A DNA stretch of 12,738 nucleotides, taken from the NCBI GenBank assembly GCA_002305715.1, contig DBQD01000068.1, positions 1-12,738 of the forward strand, given 5' to 3'. The notes beneath the pieces are model-generated. The model saw only the letters and a list, made by a program, of their open reading frames with translations, did no database searches and was not told the DNA's origin. Source of the stretch: Proteiniphilum sp. UBA1403. GTDB taxonomy: Bacteria > Bacteroidota > Bacteroidia > Bacteroidales > Dysgonomonadaceae. The position numbers and the translations under genes were made by a program. Positions 1 through 7,041 of the stretch are shown piece by piece (the first letter of the stretch is position 1; each line of letters opens with the position of its first letter).

Positions 1-332
1 ACCGTCGTCAGAATATTGGGTACCAATTGTCCATTTACGTCGGGCACGAAGGTGGGCAGATAGGTTTCAGGGATCGACTTCTTCACCGATGCGGTCGTGA
101 GGAGATAGTTCCCTGTTGCCGAAATCTTGGGCATATAATTGGCCCTGTATGCTTTAACTTCAAAGGTAGCCATCTTCCTTTTCTCGGCAGCCATGCCCAT
201 CTGCTTGTTGTTCTCGAGAGCCATCTCCCTACTCAATGTGGGGTTCAGTTTATGCTGTGCCTGCAACGATGCGACCGGAGATCCGGCTGCCAAAAGAAAA
301 CAGGTAACTAATATTGTTAATACGTCTCTCAT
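1..332 (-). CDS. TolC-family outer-membrane efflux channel, N-terminal part only (runs off left edge)
   Basis: This is the first 110 codons of an outer-membrane factor, read leftward from an ATG at 332-330 and cut by the window edge. The product would form the outer-membrane/periplasmic tunnel of a tripartite efflux pump. A hydrophobic segment (about residues 4-24, ending near ASLQA) looks like a Sec signal peptide. After it come MALENNKQM and then FEVKAYRANYMPKISATGNY, which match the start of the first coiled-coil helix and the 'A-x-x-x-x-P-x-I-x-A-x-G-x-Y' pattern of Bacteroidota TolC-like proteins. Its ATG overlaps the TGA of the RND pump gene (ATGA, 332-329), so it is the third gene of the operon and is probably translationally coupled. 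The remainder of the protein, including the second repeat, is not in the window. TolC family membership is secure; the transported substrate cannot be told. Confidence 0.88.
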   Translation of the reverse strand, partial: MRDVLTILVTCFLLAAGSPVASLQAQHKLNPTLSREMALENNKQMGMAAEKRKMATFEVKAYRANYMPKISATGNYLLTTASVKKSIPETYLPTFVPDVNGQLVPNILTT

Positions 333-3300
333 TGTTTTGGAATTTTAATTTTAAAGAAGAGCGAGTAGTACAAGGGGATGACTATTAGTGTAATAAGCGT
401 ACCAACCAGTAATCCTCCCATGATGGTCACCGCAAGCGATCCAAACAGGTCGTCACCCAATAATGGAATCATACCGAGGATGGTGGTAAGCGAAGCCATC
501 ATCACTGGGCGGAAACGACTTGAAGAACTTACCAACAATGCTTCAATCGGATCCACATCGGAAAGCAGTTGTAACTCAATCTCATCCATCAACACTATTC
601 CGTTCTTAATGATCATTCCCACCAATCCCAACATACCAACAATCGCCACAAAACCAAATGTTTTGCCGGAAGCGAGCATGCCAAAGATCACACCAATCAA
701 CAAAAGTGGAATACAGCACACAATGATAATCGGCTTCCGGTAATCCTTGAACAGCATAATCAGGATGGCAATCATAAGGATGATGGCCAAGGGGAAGAAC
801 TTGAAGAGATAGGAGCTCGACTGTTCACTGGCCTTATGTTCACCCTCCCATTGCATCGTATATCCTTCGGGGAGTTCAATGTCTTCTATTTGCTCGACAA
901 TGGTCTGCCGTGCATCTTCCGTGCCGATACCGACCACCGGGCTTCCCTGTGCACGCATGGCGCGCTGTCCATTATAGCGAATCACCAACGGATCCTCCCA
1001 AACGAGTTTAACCCCTTCGGTCACCTGGCTCAAAGGAACAGTCCGCAGCGCCTCCTCCAGAATATCCTCGGAGGAGTAAGCACCTGTAAGCACTCCTTGC
1101 AACAGGTCCTTATCTATAAAACTAAGAGAAGGCAACATGCTAAATATTTGTGCATTGTCGAGATACTCAATTGGATTTCCTTCGCCATCCACGCTCTTTA
1201 GATAGATAGTCTGCCGATGGTTGCTGTCGTAAAACACACTAGCAGGAATACCACCGGTTGCACTTAGAAGCGACAGTGCCACATCCTGTCTGGTGAGTCC
1301 CACATTACGCGCAATGGGCTGGTTATAGTCGACCATCAACACGGGCGACTTAGGCTCCCAGTTCGAAGTGGTGAGGTGTATGGCGGGGCTCTCCTCCATA
1401 ATTTTTTCTGCCTGAGCCGTCAAACTGCGCAACACTTCCGGATCGGGTCCATTAAACTGTACCTCAATGGGGTGTTTCTTGTACATCAGGTTGTACCGCT
1501 TCAATCGCACAAAAGCTTCTGGATAGCTGGCAGTGAGATGTTGCTGTATCTCATCCATTGTAGCAACAAGCTCTTTTGATGAAGTGTAGTCCACAATCAA
1601 CTCTCCATAAGATAGTGAGGGGTCGGCCATGCTGCGCACTAGATTATAACGTGCAGGTGTACCTCCTACTGAGGTGGTGACATGCGTTATCTCGTCACGT
1701 GACAGTAGATAATCGGTAATCGACTTCAGATCTTTTGAAACCCGCTCGCTTGAATATCCCTCCGGCAACTTGTATTCTATATAGAGCTGGTCGTAGTTCA
1801 TATCGGGGAAGAACCCTTGCGGTAGAAAGCGATAGCAACCAATCGCAATCAGCAACAACAACACGGTGGCTCCAATGGTAAACGCTCTGTGATGAAGCGT
1901 CCAGGTAAGCACAGTACGAAGTGCGCGGTAAAACATGTTGTCGTATGGATCCTTTCCTTCTTTCTCTTTCTTTATTTTAAGCATCCTGTCGGCTTGAGCC
2001 GGAACATAGACCAAAGCCAATAACCAGCTAAGCAACAGAGAAACAGCCAATACAATAAAGAGGTCACGCACGTAATACCCTGCTGTGTCGGGCGACAGAT
2101 AGATGGGGAAAAAGGCCAAAATAGCGATCAGCGTTGCGCCCAACAGCGGCATGGCTGTTTTCCGACCGATGGCTGTCAACGCCTCTTTGCGGGTCATACC
2201 TCGTTGCATGTCAATCAGGATACCATCGAGAATCACAATAGCGTTATCCACCAGCATACCCATTGCGAGGATGAATGAACCCAGCGATACACGCTGCAGG
2301 GTGCCTCCCGTGAGGTTGAGAATCAACAATGAACCCAATACAATGATGACCAAATTAAGACCTATGATCATCCCACTGCGAAATCCCATGAAGAAGATAA
2401 GGAGCAGCACCACAATGATGACCGACTCTGCCAGGTTGACCATAAAAACATTCAACGCATCCGTCACGCGGTCGGGTTGGAAAAAGACCTTGTGCATCTC
2501 CAAACCCACCGGCAGTCGGCTATCAGAAAGCTCTGCCAGTCGCTTCTCTACCCTCTTGCCCACTTGGGTGATATCGCTATCGTAATGGGCTGCTATCGCA
2601 ATACCCAGTGCCTTCTGATTGTCGTATTTCATTTCGTTACGTACCGGCTTTTCGTAACTGGTCCACACTTTGGCAATATCCGACAGACGAAACTGATCGC
2701 CCTGATGCCCTTGTAGCAGAAGATTACCAATTTCTTCCACATCTTTGTAGCGGTCATTTACGCTAACCCGGAGAGACATGTCGCCAGAGTCATAATAACC
2801 CGAGTAGACCGTTTTGTTTTGCCCTGTAAGCGTAGAAAGCACCTCGGCAGGCGAGATACCTAAGTTGGCCATCTTATCTTCTTGCATCTCTATATAAATG
2901 CATTCTTTACCCAAGCCGTAGATATCGACTCGCGACACGCCCTCCACGGCAAGTAGTTCCCTCTTGATCAGCTCAGCATAATCGCCCATCTCGCGATCGG
3001 TATATCCGTCGGAAGTCATGGCATAAAACATACCCATCACATCACCAAAGTCGTCTTTGATCATCGGCACCGATGCACCTTCGGGAAGCTGTCCCTGCGC
3101 ATCGGCAATTTTACGTCGCAATTGGGTCCATTTTGCATCTACCTCATCATTGGGAACCAATGTAGAGAGTCCAACCGTAATCATAGAGAGGTCGTTCATG
3201 GAGCGACTCTCCACAAAATCAACATCTTTCATTGTGCTGATCGACTTCTCAAGCAGGTCGGTCACCTCCAACTCCACCTGATGTGCCGAAGCACCCGGAT

Positions 3301-3454
3301 AGGTGGTCACTACCAGTGCTTGTTTCACCGTAATCTCCGGATCTTCCAGCTTGCTCATGCTCCTGATTGCTAGGAAACCGCCAACAAGCAAGCAGACAAC
3401 CAGAAAAAGCACCAACTTCCGGTTGTTCAAACCCCATGTCCCAAAATCTATCAT
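329..3454 (-). CDS. RND-family efflux pump, inner-membrane permease (AcrB/MdtB-like)
   Basis: This 1041-residue protein has the usual RND length and is the proton-driven pump of the tripartite system. It has an N-terminal membrane helix (about 13-30), a large periplasmic porter/docking region, a helix cluster at about 337-490, a second periplasmic loop, and a final helix cluster at about 884-1033. The proton-relay region reads GMLVDNAIVILDG (399-411), with D403 at the AcrB D407 position and N404 in place of the second Asp; this D-N version is common in related pumps. The relay lysine is K950 in GMIIKNGIVLMDE (946-958). About 25-35 residues around 770-805, just before VPLSQVTEG, look longer than the corresponding stretch in AcrB. 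The start codon overlaps the adaptor stop as ATGA, with an AGGAGG 6 nt upstream. This is the hydrophobe/amphiphile efflux type rather than clearly a metal exporter; the substrate is unknown. Confidence 0.95.
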   Translation of the reverse strand: MIDFGTWGLNNRKLVLFLVVCLLVGGFLAIRSMSKLEDPEITVKQALVVTTYPGASAHQVELEVTDLLEKSISTMKDVDFVESRSMNDLSMITVGLSTLVPNDEVDAKWTQLRRKIADAQGQLPEGASVPMIKDDFGDVMGMFYAMTSDGYTDREMGDYAELIKRELLAVEGVSRVDIYGLGKECIYIEMQEDKMANLGISPAEVLSTLTGQNKTVYSGYYDSGDMSLRVSVNDRYKDVEEIGNLLLQGHQGDQFRLSDIAKVWTSYEKPVRNEMKYDNQKALGIAIAAHYDSDITQVGKRVEKRLAELSDSRLPVGLEMHKVFFQPDRVTDALNVFMVNLAESVIIVVLLLIFFMGFRSGMIIGLNLVIIVLGSLLILNLTGGTLQRVSLGSFILAMGMLVDNAIVILDGILIDMQRGMTRKEALTAIGRKTAMPLLGATLIAILAFFPIYLSPDTAGYYVRDLFIVLAVSLLLSWLLALVYVPAQADRMLKIKKEKEGKDPYDNMFYRALRTVLTWTLHHRAFTIGATVLLLLIAIGCYRFLPQGFFPDMNYDQLYIEYKLPEGYSSERVSKDLKSITDYLLSRDEITHVTTSVGGTPARYNLVRSMADPSLSYGELIVDYTSSKELVATMDEIQQHLTASYPEAFVRLKRYNLMYKKHPIEVQFNGPDPEVLRSLTAQAEKIMEESPAIHLTTSNWEPKSPVLMVDYNQPIARNVGLTRQDVALSLLSATGGIPASVFYDSNHRQTIYLKSVDGEGNPIEYLDNAQIFSMLPSLSFIDKDLLQGVLTGAYSSEDILEEALRTVPLSQVTEGVKLVWEDPLVIRYNGQRAMRAQGSPVVGIGTEDARQTIVEQIEDIELPEGYTMQWEGEHKASEQSSSYLFKFFPLAIILMIAILIMLFKDYRKPIIIVCCIPLLLIGVIFGMLASGKTFGFVAIVGMLGLVGMIIKNGIVLMDEIELQLLSDVDPIEALLVSSSSRFRPVMMASLTTILGMIPLLGDDLFGSLAVTIMGGLLVGTLITLIVIPLYYSLFFKIKIPKQ

Positions 3455-4509
3455 AACAAACCTCCTACATTTGTGACTGTTACCACCGGCAACAACTTCA
3501 CTTTTTGTCCCTCTTTCAACGTATGGATACCAGCTGTAACAACCAGCTCTCCTTGTTGTAGACCCGAAGAGACCACAGCTCTGCCATCTTTCAGAATCTC
3601 AGAGATGGTTATTTTTCGTGTGGCTACTGTCTCACTGGTTGAATCATAGACCCACACAGTGGCGGTGTTTTCCAATTCAAAGACAGCAGAAAGAGGAATA
3701 GAGAATGTTGTAGTTTCCTCATTCCGGAACTGAATTGTGACCATCACCGACATTCCCGGTCCAGGCAGCTCATCACTACTGTTTTTCAAACGGAGACGCA
3801 TCGTATAGAGCTGGTTTGCATTTGCTTGGGGTGTAATTCCGATCAACTCCAGAGGGAACGTAACCCCCGGAAAGACTTCAGCTCTGCAGGAATAATCGGC
3901 AAACTGATTGCGACGAACATATTCGGTCGAAGGGATATTGATCTCCACCTCTCCCGAGCCAGCCGCAATCATAGAGATTACAGGTATACCAGCACCAACC
4001 GTCTCACCCGGCTCAAAAAGCCGCTTCTGGATGTATCCATCCACTGGTGCCACAAGCTTTGTATCATTCAATGCATTGCGATGTGCATGCAACTTTGCAG
4101 AAATCTGCTGATAACCATAACGCGCCTTATCGTAATCATTGGGGGTGACCGATCCTTTTTCGTACAACTCCGTTACACGGTCTACCTCTGCTTTGATTTT
4201 ATTATACTCCGCTTCGGTTGCAGCCAGCTGCAGTTCGTAATCGCGCGGATCGATTTGGGCAAGTAACTCCCCTTTTTTCACATGAGCTCCCACTCGTGCA
4301 TATACATTCCCAATGGGACCACTCACCCGAAAGGCGAGGTTAATGTCGGAAGGAGCTGTGACCTTACCGGGAAATTGGATGCTTCCAGCCAAACCATAGA
4401 TTCTTACGGTGTCGGCTTTAATTGTTTTTACCACTTCGCCTGCTTGTCGATTCTCTTTGCATCCCACAAGGAGAACAAGACAGCATGCTATGATCATACT
4501 TTTCTTCAT
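3451..4509 (-). CDS. RND efflux periplasmic adaptor (membrane-fusion) lipoprotein
   Basis: This is the adaptor subunit that bridges the RND pump and the TolC-like channel. I start it at the ATG at 4509-4507 (352 aa). A longer reading from 4548 would begin inside the predicted promoter, and the shorter start gives a clean lipoprotein signal: MKKSMIIACCLVLLVGC, with lipobox LVGC and lipid-modified Cys17. The order of parts is typical: a beta-barrel/lipoyl half (SGPIGNVYARVGAHVKKGELLAQIDPRDYE), an alpha-helical hairpin (about 90-145), the second lipoyl half (TKLVAPVDGYIQKRLFEPGETVGAG), a beta-barrel domain and a membrane-proximal domain with GLQQGELVVTAGIHTLKEGQKV. It is the first gene of the operon and its TGA overlaps the pump ATG. 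Family assignment is firm; substrate is not predictable. Confidence 0.94.
   Translation of the reverse strand: MKKSMIIACCLVLLVGCKENRQAGEVVKTIKADTVRIYGLAGSIQFPGKVTAPSDINLAFRVSGPIGNVYARVGAHVKKGELLAQIDPRDYELQLAATEAEYNKIKAEVDRVTELYEKGSVTPNDYDKARYGYQQISAKLHAHRNALNDTKLVAPVDGYIQKRLFEPGETVGAGIPVISMIAAGSGEVEINIPSTEYVRRNQFADYSCRAEVFPGVTFPLELIGITPQANANQLYTMRLRLKNSSDELPGPGMSVMVTIQFRNEETTTFSIPLSAVFELENTATVWVYDSTSETVATRKITISEILKDGRAVVSSGLQQGELVVTAGIHTLKEGQKVKLLPVVTVTNVGGLL
3461..3466 (-). promoter_or_regulatory. Strong Shine-Dalgarno site (AGGAGG) for the RND pump gene
   Basis: On the minus strand AGGAGG lies 6 nt before the pump ATG, inside the last codons of the adaptor gene (it encodes part of the terminal V-G-G). 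Bacteroidota genes generally lack good Shine-Dalgarno sites, so a full consensus at an ATGA junction stands out and could support reinitiation. It could also be chance from the Gly-Gly codons. Confidence 0.55.
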
Positions 4510-4545
4510 CTTTATTTTGGTTTTATGTGATTCAATTTCTAGGCA

Positions 4546-4553
4546 CAAAGGTA
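4546..4553 (-). promoter_or_regulatory. Predicted -7 box (TACCTTTG) of the efflux operon promoter
   Basis: Read on the minus strand this is TACCTTTG, a perfect match to the Bacteroidota -7 consensus TAnnTTTG. It places the transcript start near 4540, about 30 nt before the adaptor ATG. No convincing -33 TTTG lies at the usual 19-21 nt spacing (the nearest CAAA on the plus strand, at 4580-4583, is about 26 nt away), which would fit a promoter needing an activator. Confidence 0.55.
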
Positions 4554-4589
4554 GAGCTAAAAGGTATATAGATTTTATTCAAAAATACG

Positions 4590-4601
4590 GCACAATTGTC
4601 C
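4590..4601. promoter_or_regulatory. Candidate operator dyad (ACAATTGT core) between the AraC-type regulator and the efflux operon
   Basis: The 8-bp palindrome ACAATTGT at 4592-4599 is flanked by a further complementary pair (G4590/C4601). It lies between the two divergent predicted -7 boxes and about 55 bp upstream of the predicted efflux start, which is where an activator could bind. Such short dyads are frequent in AT-rich intergenic DNA and AraC proteins usually bind direct repeats, so the call is weak. Confidence 0.25.
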
Positions 4602-4652
4602 AATATGTCTTATTTTAACTATTTATTACCCCTATTTTATTCATTTTTTTGG

Positions 4653-4660
4653 TACATTTG
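4653..4660 (+). promoter_or_regulatory. Predicted -7 box (TACATTTG) of the AraC-type regulator promoter
   Basis: TACATTTG is a perfect TAnnTTTG match on the plus strand. It predicts a transcript start near 4667 and a leader of about 25 nt before the ATG at 4692. There is no clear -33 TTTG at the usual spacing; the region upstream is a T-rich tract. Confidence 0.5.
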
Positions 4661-4691
4661 GCGCTATTAACAAGAGCATGTGAACGTTTGT

Positions 4692-5567
4692 ATGAAAACA
4701 GAAATGCAATTTCTGGAACGAGAGACAAAACGAGATGCCCTGAATGGACAGGGTTATCTGTTGCTCGACAGCACTTCAACCGATTTTAGTTCTCTCAAAG
4801 AGGAGCCTCCCTTCATTATGGATGCTGGGGTGGTTGTATTTGTTTGTCTGGCAGGTGAAGGAAAGGTGGCGGTCGACATGCAACATATCCATTTCCGCCG
4901 AGGAAGTTTAGTGATCCTTCTCCCCTACTCTGTTATTCAGGTTGTTGATATTTCGGAAGATGCAAAGATCACGCTGATTGCTACCGGTATGGGATTTCTG
5001 GAAAAACTGGCCATGTCGCATCCGGTTGAGAACTATGTGGAAAAGATAAGGGAGATACCCTGCATACAGTTAAGTGAAAAGCAACTTGTGGAAGCTCGAG
5101 AGATATATCTCTTTGTGGAACGACTTTACAGAGAAGCGAGTGGTCCTTTAAAAGGTGAACTTCAGAACACGCTTATGACCCTACTCTCGCTTGAGATTGT
5201 AACGCTCTTTTCGGAACACCAACCTGCAGGAAAACAACGTCTTTCACGTCAGGATCAGGTTTTCCGTAACTTCACAATTTCACTTGCTAAGAATGTCCAG
5301 ACACAGCGTACGGTTGAGTTCTATGCAAACGAGGCTTTCCTAACCCCTAAATATTTCTCAACCCTTATCAAAAAAAGATCGGGAAAGCTTCCCATGGAAT
5401 GGATTACCGAACGAACCATTGTCCTGATCAAATTTTTGCTAGAGAACAGCAACAAGTCGATTCAGGAGATCTCCAATGAGCTAAACTTTCCCAATCAATC
5501 GTTTTTTACCCGCTACTTCAAGCAGCATACCGGTATGACGCCGACTGCATATAGAAATAAAGAATAG
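4692..5567 (+). CDS. AraC-family transcriptional regulator, divergent from efflux operon
   Basis: This 291-aa DNA-binding regulator has two parts. The N-terminal half resembles a cupin-like sensing domain (GVVVFVCLAGEGKVAVDMQ, then HFRRGSLVILLPYSVIQVV, about residues 50-90). The C-terminal ~95 residues are an AraC double helix-turn-helix, with the first reader around AFLTPKYFSTLIKKRSG and the second in SIQEISNELNFPNQSFFTRYF followed by KQHTGMTPTAYR, the classic family ending. I choose the ATG at 4692; a GTG at 4680 in the same frame would add four residues, and an ATG at 4678 in another frame stops at once (ATGTGA). It is transcribed away from the RND operon and shares about 180 bp of upstream DNA with it, so local control of the pump is the natural inference. 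The inducer is unknown. Confidence 0.92.
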   Translation: MKTEMQFLERETKRDALNGQGYLLLDSTSTDFSSLKEEPPFIMDAGVVVFVCLAGEGKVAVDMQHIHFRRGSLVILLPYSVIQVVDISEDAKITLIATGMGFLEKLAMSHPVENYVEKIREIPCIQLSEKQLVEAREIYLFVERLYREASGPLKGELQNTLMTLLSLEIVTLFSEHQPAGKQRLSRQDQVFRNFTISLAKNVQTQRTVEFYANEAFLTPKYFSTLIKKRSGKLPMEWITERTIVLIKFLLENSNKSIQEISNELNFPNQSFFTRYFKQHTGMTPTAYRNKE

Positions 5568-5585
5568 AGGAACTCTCCATTTTTT
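5566..5585. terminator. Weak possible terminator between convergent genes
   Basis: A 4-bp stem AGAG-GAA-CTCT (5566-5576) followed shortly by a run of six T (5580-5585) sits at the end of the AraC-type gene, in the 30-bp gap to the convergent secreted-protein gene. The stem is short, so it may not terminate on its own. Confidence 0.25.
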
Positions 5586-5597
5586 CACAGAAAGGTA

Positions 5598-6212
5598 TCA
5601 ATGTTTGTGCATTCCTCCAGTTTCTAAAATATCATGCACAGCCTCTACAGCATGGGTGTAATCAATATAGGCGGAAACGTATGCACGTCCCTCTTCTACA
5701 GAACGATCCTTCACGGGATATAAGGCGGAAACTTTTTCATATTTTTCCATTAACTGTCCATTTATGTGTCTGTTTAGTGCCGTTAACAGCGCCTTAAAAT
5801 CTCCCGACTCCAACGCTTTGTCGCTCATCACTGTAATGTGTGCAGTTGTTCCGGCCGCTTTGAGTCCGGTGAATGGAGCTCCTTCCATCTCACGATGTAA
5901 GCGAACGAATGTTTCATAAAAGTGAGTCCGTACGATTTCATACACCATTGGATCTCCATCTTTTAGACTGTAGGTTTTGTGAAACAGAGGTACCACCGCA
6001 GCTTCATCTTCTACTCGAATCCATTTCTTGATTAATTCCACATTATTTGTCTCCAACGCTTTGGCGGCATCCAATAAAGCGGGACCGTCGAATGAATCAC
6101 AATGAGCCGAAGCTGGTTGGATACCCAGGAGAGAAATGAAGAGGATAATCGATAGAACTAATAGTCTGTTCACGCTGTTTTTTATGAGCTTGTTGCTAGT
6201 TGTTTTCATCAT
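5598..6212 (-). CDS. Small secreted DUF6448-type protein, probable metal binder, function unknown
   Basis: This 204-aa protein has a long N-terminal signal (basic residues 3-16, hydrophobic core 17-31) ending in P-A-S-A. Cleavage after A36 would leave a mature chain starting His37-Cys38-Asp39 and continuing SFDGP. I recognise the mature part as DUF6448-like from HCDxxDGP, AAKALETNNV, the FYETFVRLHREMEGAPFTGLK block (98-118) and the EEGRAYVSAYIDYTHAVEAVH block (173-193). It is mostly helical with many possible ligands: H97/E100, H106/E108, H125, H149, H187/E190/H193 and a C-terminal HKH. No enzymatic role is established for the family to my knowledge; a periplasmic metal-dependent or metal-carrier function is inference. 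It is divergent from a Crp/Fnr-family regulator gene, with a dyad operator near -41 of its predicted promoter. Two adjacent ATGs (6212, 6209) are equivalent starts. Confidence 0.82.
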   Translation of the reverse strand: MMKTTSNKLIKNSVNRLLVLSIILFISLLGIQPASAHCDSFDGPALLDAAKALETNNVELIKKWIRVEDEAAVVPLFHKTYSLKDGDPMVYEIVRTHFYETFVRLHREMEGAPFTGLKAAGTTAHITVMSDKALESGDFKALLTALNRHINGQLMEKYEKVSALYPVKDRSVEEGRAYVSAYIDYTHAVEAVHDILETGGMHKH

Positions 6213-6254
6213 TTTAATTTTTAGTTGTTCGTAATTTTCCGTTTATTTGTATGC

Positions 6255-6262
6255 CAAAGGTA
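6255..6262 (-). promoter_or_regulatory. Predicted -7 box (TACCTTTG) of the DUF6448-type gene
   Basis: This is a perfect TAnnTTTG match on the minus strand, identical to the one before the efflux operon. It predicts a start near 6250 and a leader of about 38 nt. No -33 TTTG is present at the right distance; that position lies beside the TGTCAC-N4-GTGACA dyad, as expected for a class II activator-dependent promoter. Confidence 0.55.
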
Positions 6263-6277
6263 GATACCTACAGACTG

Positions 6278-6285
6278 TAAATTTG
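6278..6285 (+). promoter_or_regulatory. Predicted -7 box (TAAATTTG) of the Crp/Fnr regulator-permease operon
   Basis: This is a perfect TAnnTTTG match on the plus strand. It predicts a start near 6292 and a leader of about 60 nt to the ATG at 6352. Its last two bases overlap the dyad operator, so a bound protein would block RNA polymerase here. Confidence 0.5.
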
Positions 6286-6299
6286 TCACTTAGGTGACA
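6284..6299. promoter_or_regulatory. Crp/Fnr-type operator dyad TGTCAC-N4-GTGACA
   Basis: The perfect 6+6 bp inverted repeat TGTCAC TTAG GTGACA has the arm length and 4-nt spacer of Crp/Fnr-superfamily sites. It lies between the DUF6448-type gene and the Crp/Fnr regulator. Its centre (6291.5) is about 41 bp upstream of the predicted DUF6448 transcript start, the class II activation position, and coincides with the predicted start of the regulator's own transcript. I see no second copy of the full dyad in the window. Assignment to the adjacent regulator is inference. Confidence 0.6.
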
Positions 6300-6351
6300 T
6301 TCATAATTCTTTTCAAATACTTAACAATTTCCGGCATTGAAACCAAATATA

Positions 6352-7041
6352 ATGTTTAACATAAAGGAAGTCCATCACCACCATAATCAGGAACCCTCCT
6401 ACTGTCCACTCTTCCGGGGAATGACGCAGCAAGAACACGACGATTTTTTGGACAGAAATGTGCGGGAAGTTCTCACATATAAGAAAGGTGAAGTCGTTGT
6501 ACGACAAGGTGATCACATTCACTCTGTGCTGTTACTGGTTCAAGGAAGTGTACGCACGGAGATGATCACCTTGGAGGGAAATGTGTTGGATCTTGAAATT
6601 CTAGAGGCTGTAATTCCTCTTGCCCCCTCTTTCATTTTCGGGGCTAATAACAACTACCCATTTGATGTGATTGCCGTAGAGAGTGCCGTTTTCCTGAAAA
6701 TATCGAAAGAGGCTTGGCTAGACGAGATGGTAAGCAACAAACAACTGTTGAGTAACTTTCTAACAATGAACGCCGATTTAACCCTGTTCTTGACAAACAA
6801 GCTACAGATGATTTCATTGAAAAGCCTTAGAAAGAAGTTGGCGACATTCTTCCTAGAGAAGACCACAGCGATGGACAACACATTTACATTGAAACGATCA
6901 CGCACTCAACTGGCTGAGCATTTCGGTGTGCAACGTCAATCACTTGCTCGCTCGCTGAAAGAGATGGAAGAGGAGGGAATCATCCAATTGAAAGGACGTG
7001 TTGTAAGTATCCTCGACCGTAATAGACTTATGTATGAGTAA
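6352..7041 (+). CDS. Crp/Fnr-family transcriptional regulator
   Basis: This is a 229-aa regulator from the ATG at 6352; an in-frame TTG at 6337 would add five residues. It has the Crp/Fnr plan: an effector beta-barrel (about 18-125, starting CPLFRGM and including YKKGEVVVRQGD and LLLVQGSVRTEM), a long dimer helix (about 130-160), and a C-terminal winged helix-turn-helix, RTQLAEHFGVQRQSLARSLK plus EMEEEGIIQLKG. The canonical cAMP-binding Arg/Ser signature is not evident and there is no Fnr-type cysteine cluster, so the ligand is unknown. The N-terminus carries four consecutive His (8-11) and Cys18, which could bind metal or heme. It overlaps the permease gene by 8 bp, so the two are co-expressed, and it is probably autoregulated through the dyad just upstream. 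Confidence 0.92.
   Translation: MFNIKEVHHHHNQEPSYCPLFRGMTQQEHDDFLDRNVREVLTYKKGEVVVRQGDHIHSVLLLVQGSVRTEMITLEGNVLDLEILEAVIPLAPSFIFGANNNYPFDVIAVESAVFLKISKEAWLDEMVSNKQLLSNFLTMNADLTLFLTNKLQMISLKSLRKKLATFFLEKTTAMDNTFTLKRSRTQLAEHFGVQRQSLARSLKEMEEEGIIQLKGRVVSILDRNRLMYE

Noticed and set aside
2103..2585. Long plus-strand reading frame (160 codons) opposite the RND pump gene
   Set aside because: It is an antisense shadow of a strongly coding gene, with no family resemblance and unnatural composition.
1727..3454. Asn404 in place of the second proton-relay Asp of the RND pump
   Set aside because: The LVDNAIV form is common in RND pumps related to AcrB, and D403 and K950 are kept, so it is not evidence of a broken pump.
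4510..4548. A 13-residue N-terminal extension of the adaptor (start at 4548)
   Set aside because: That start lies inside the predicted -7 box and would bury the lipoprotein signal; the ATG at 4509 is far more likely.
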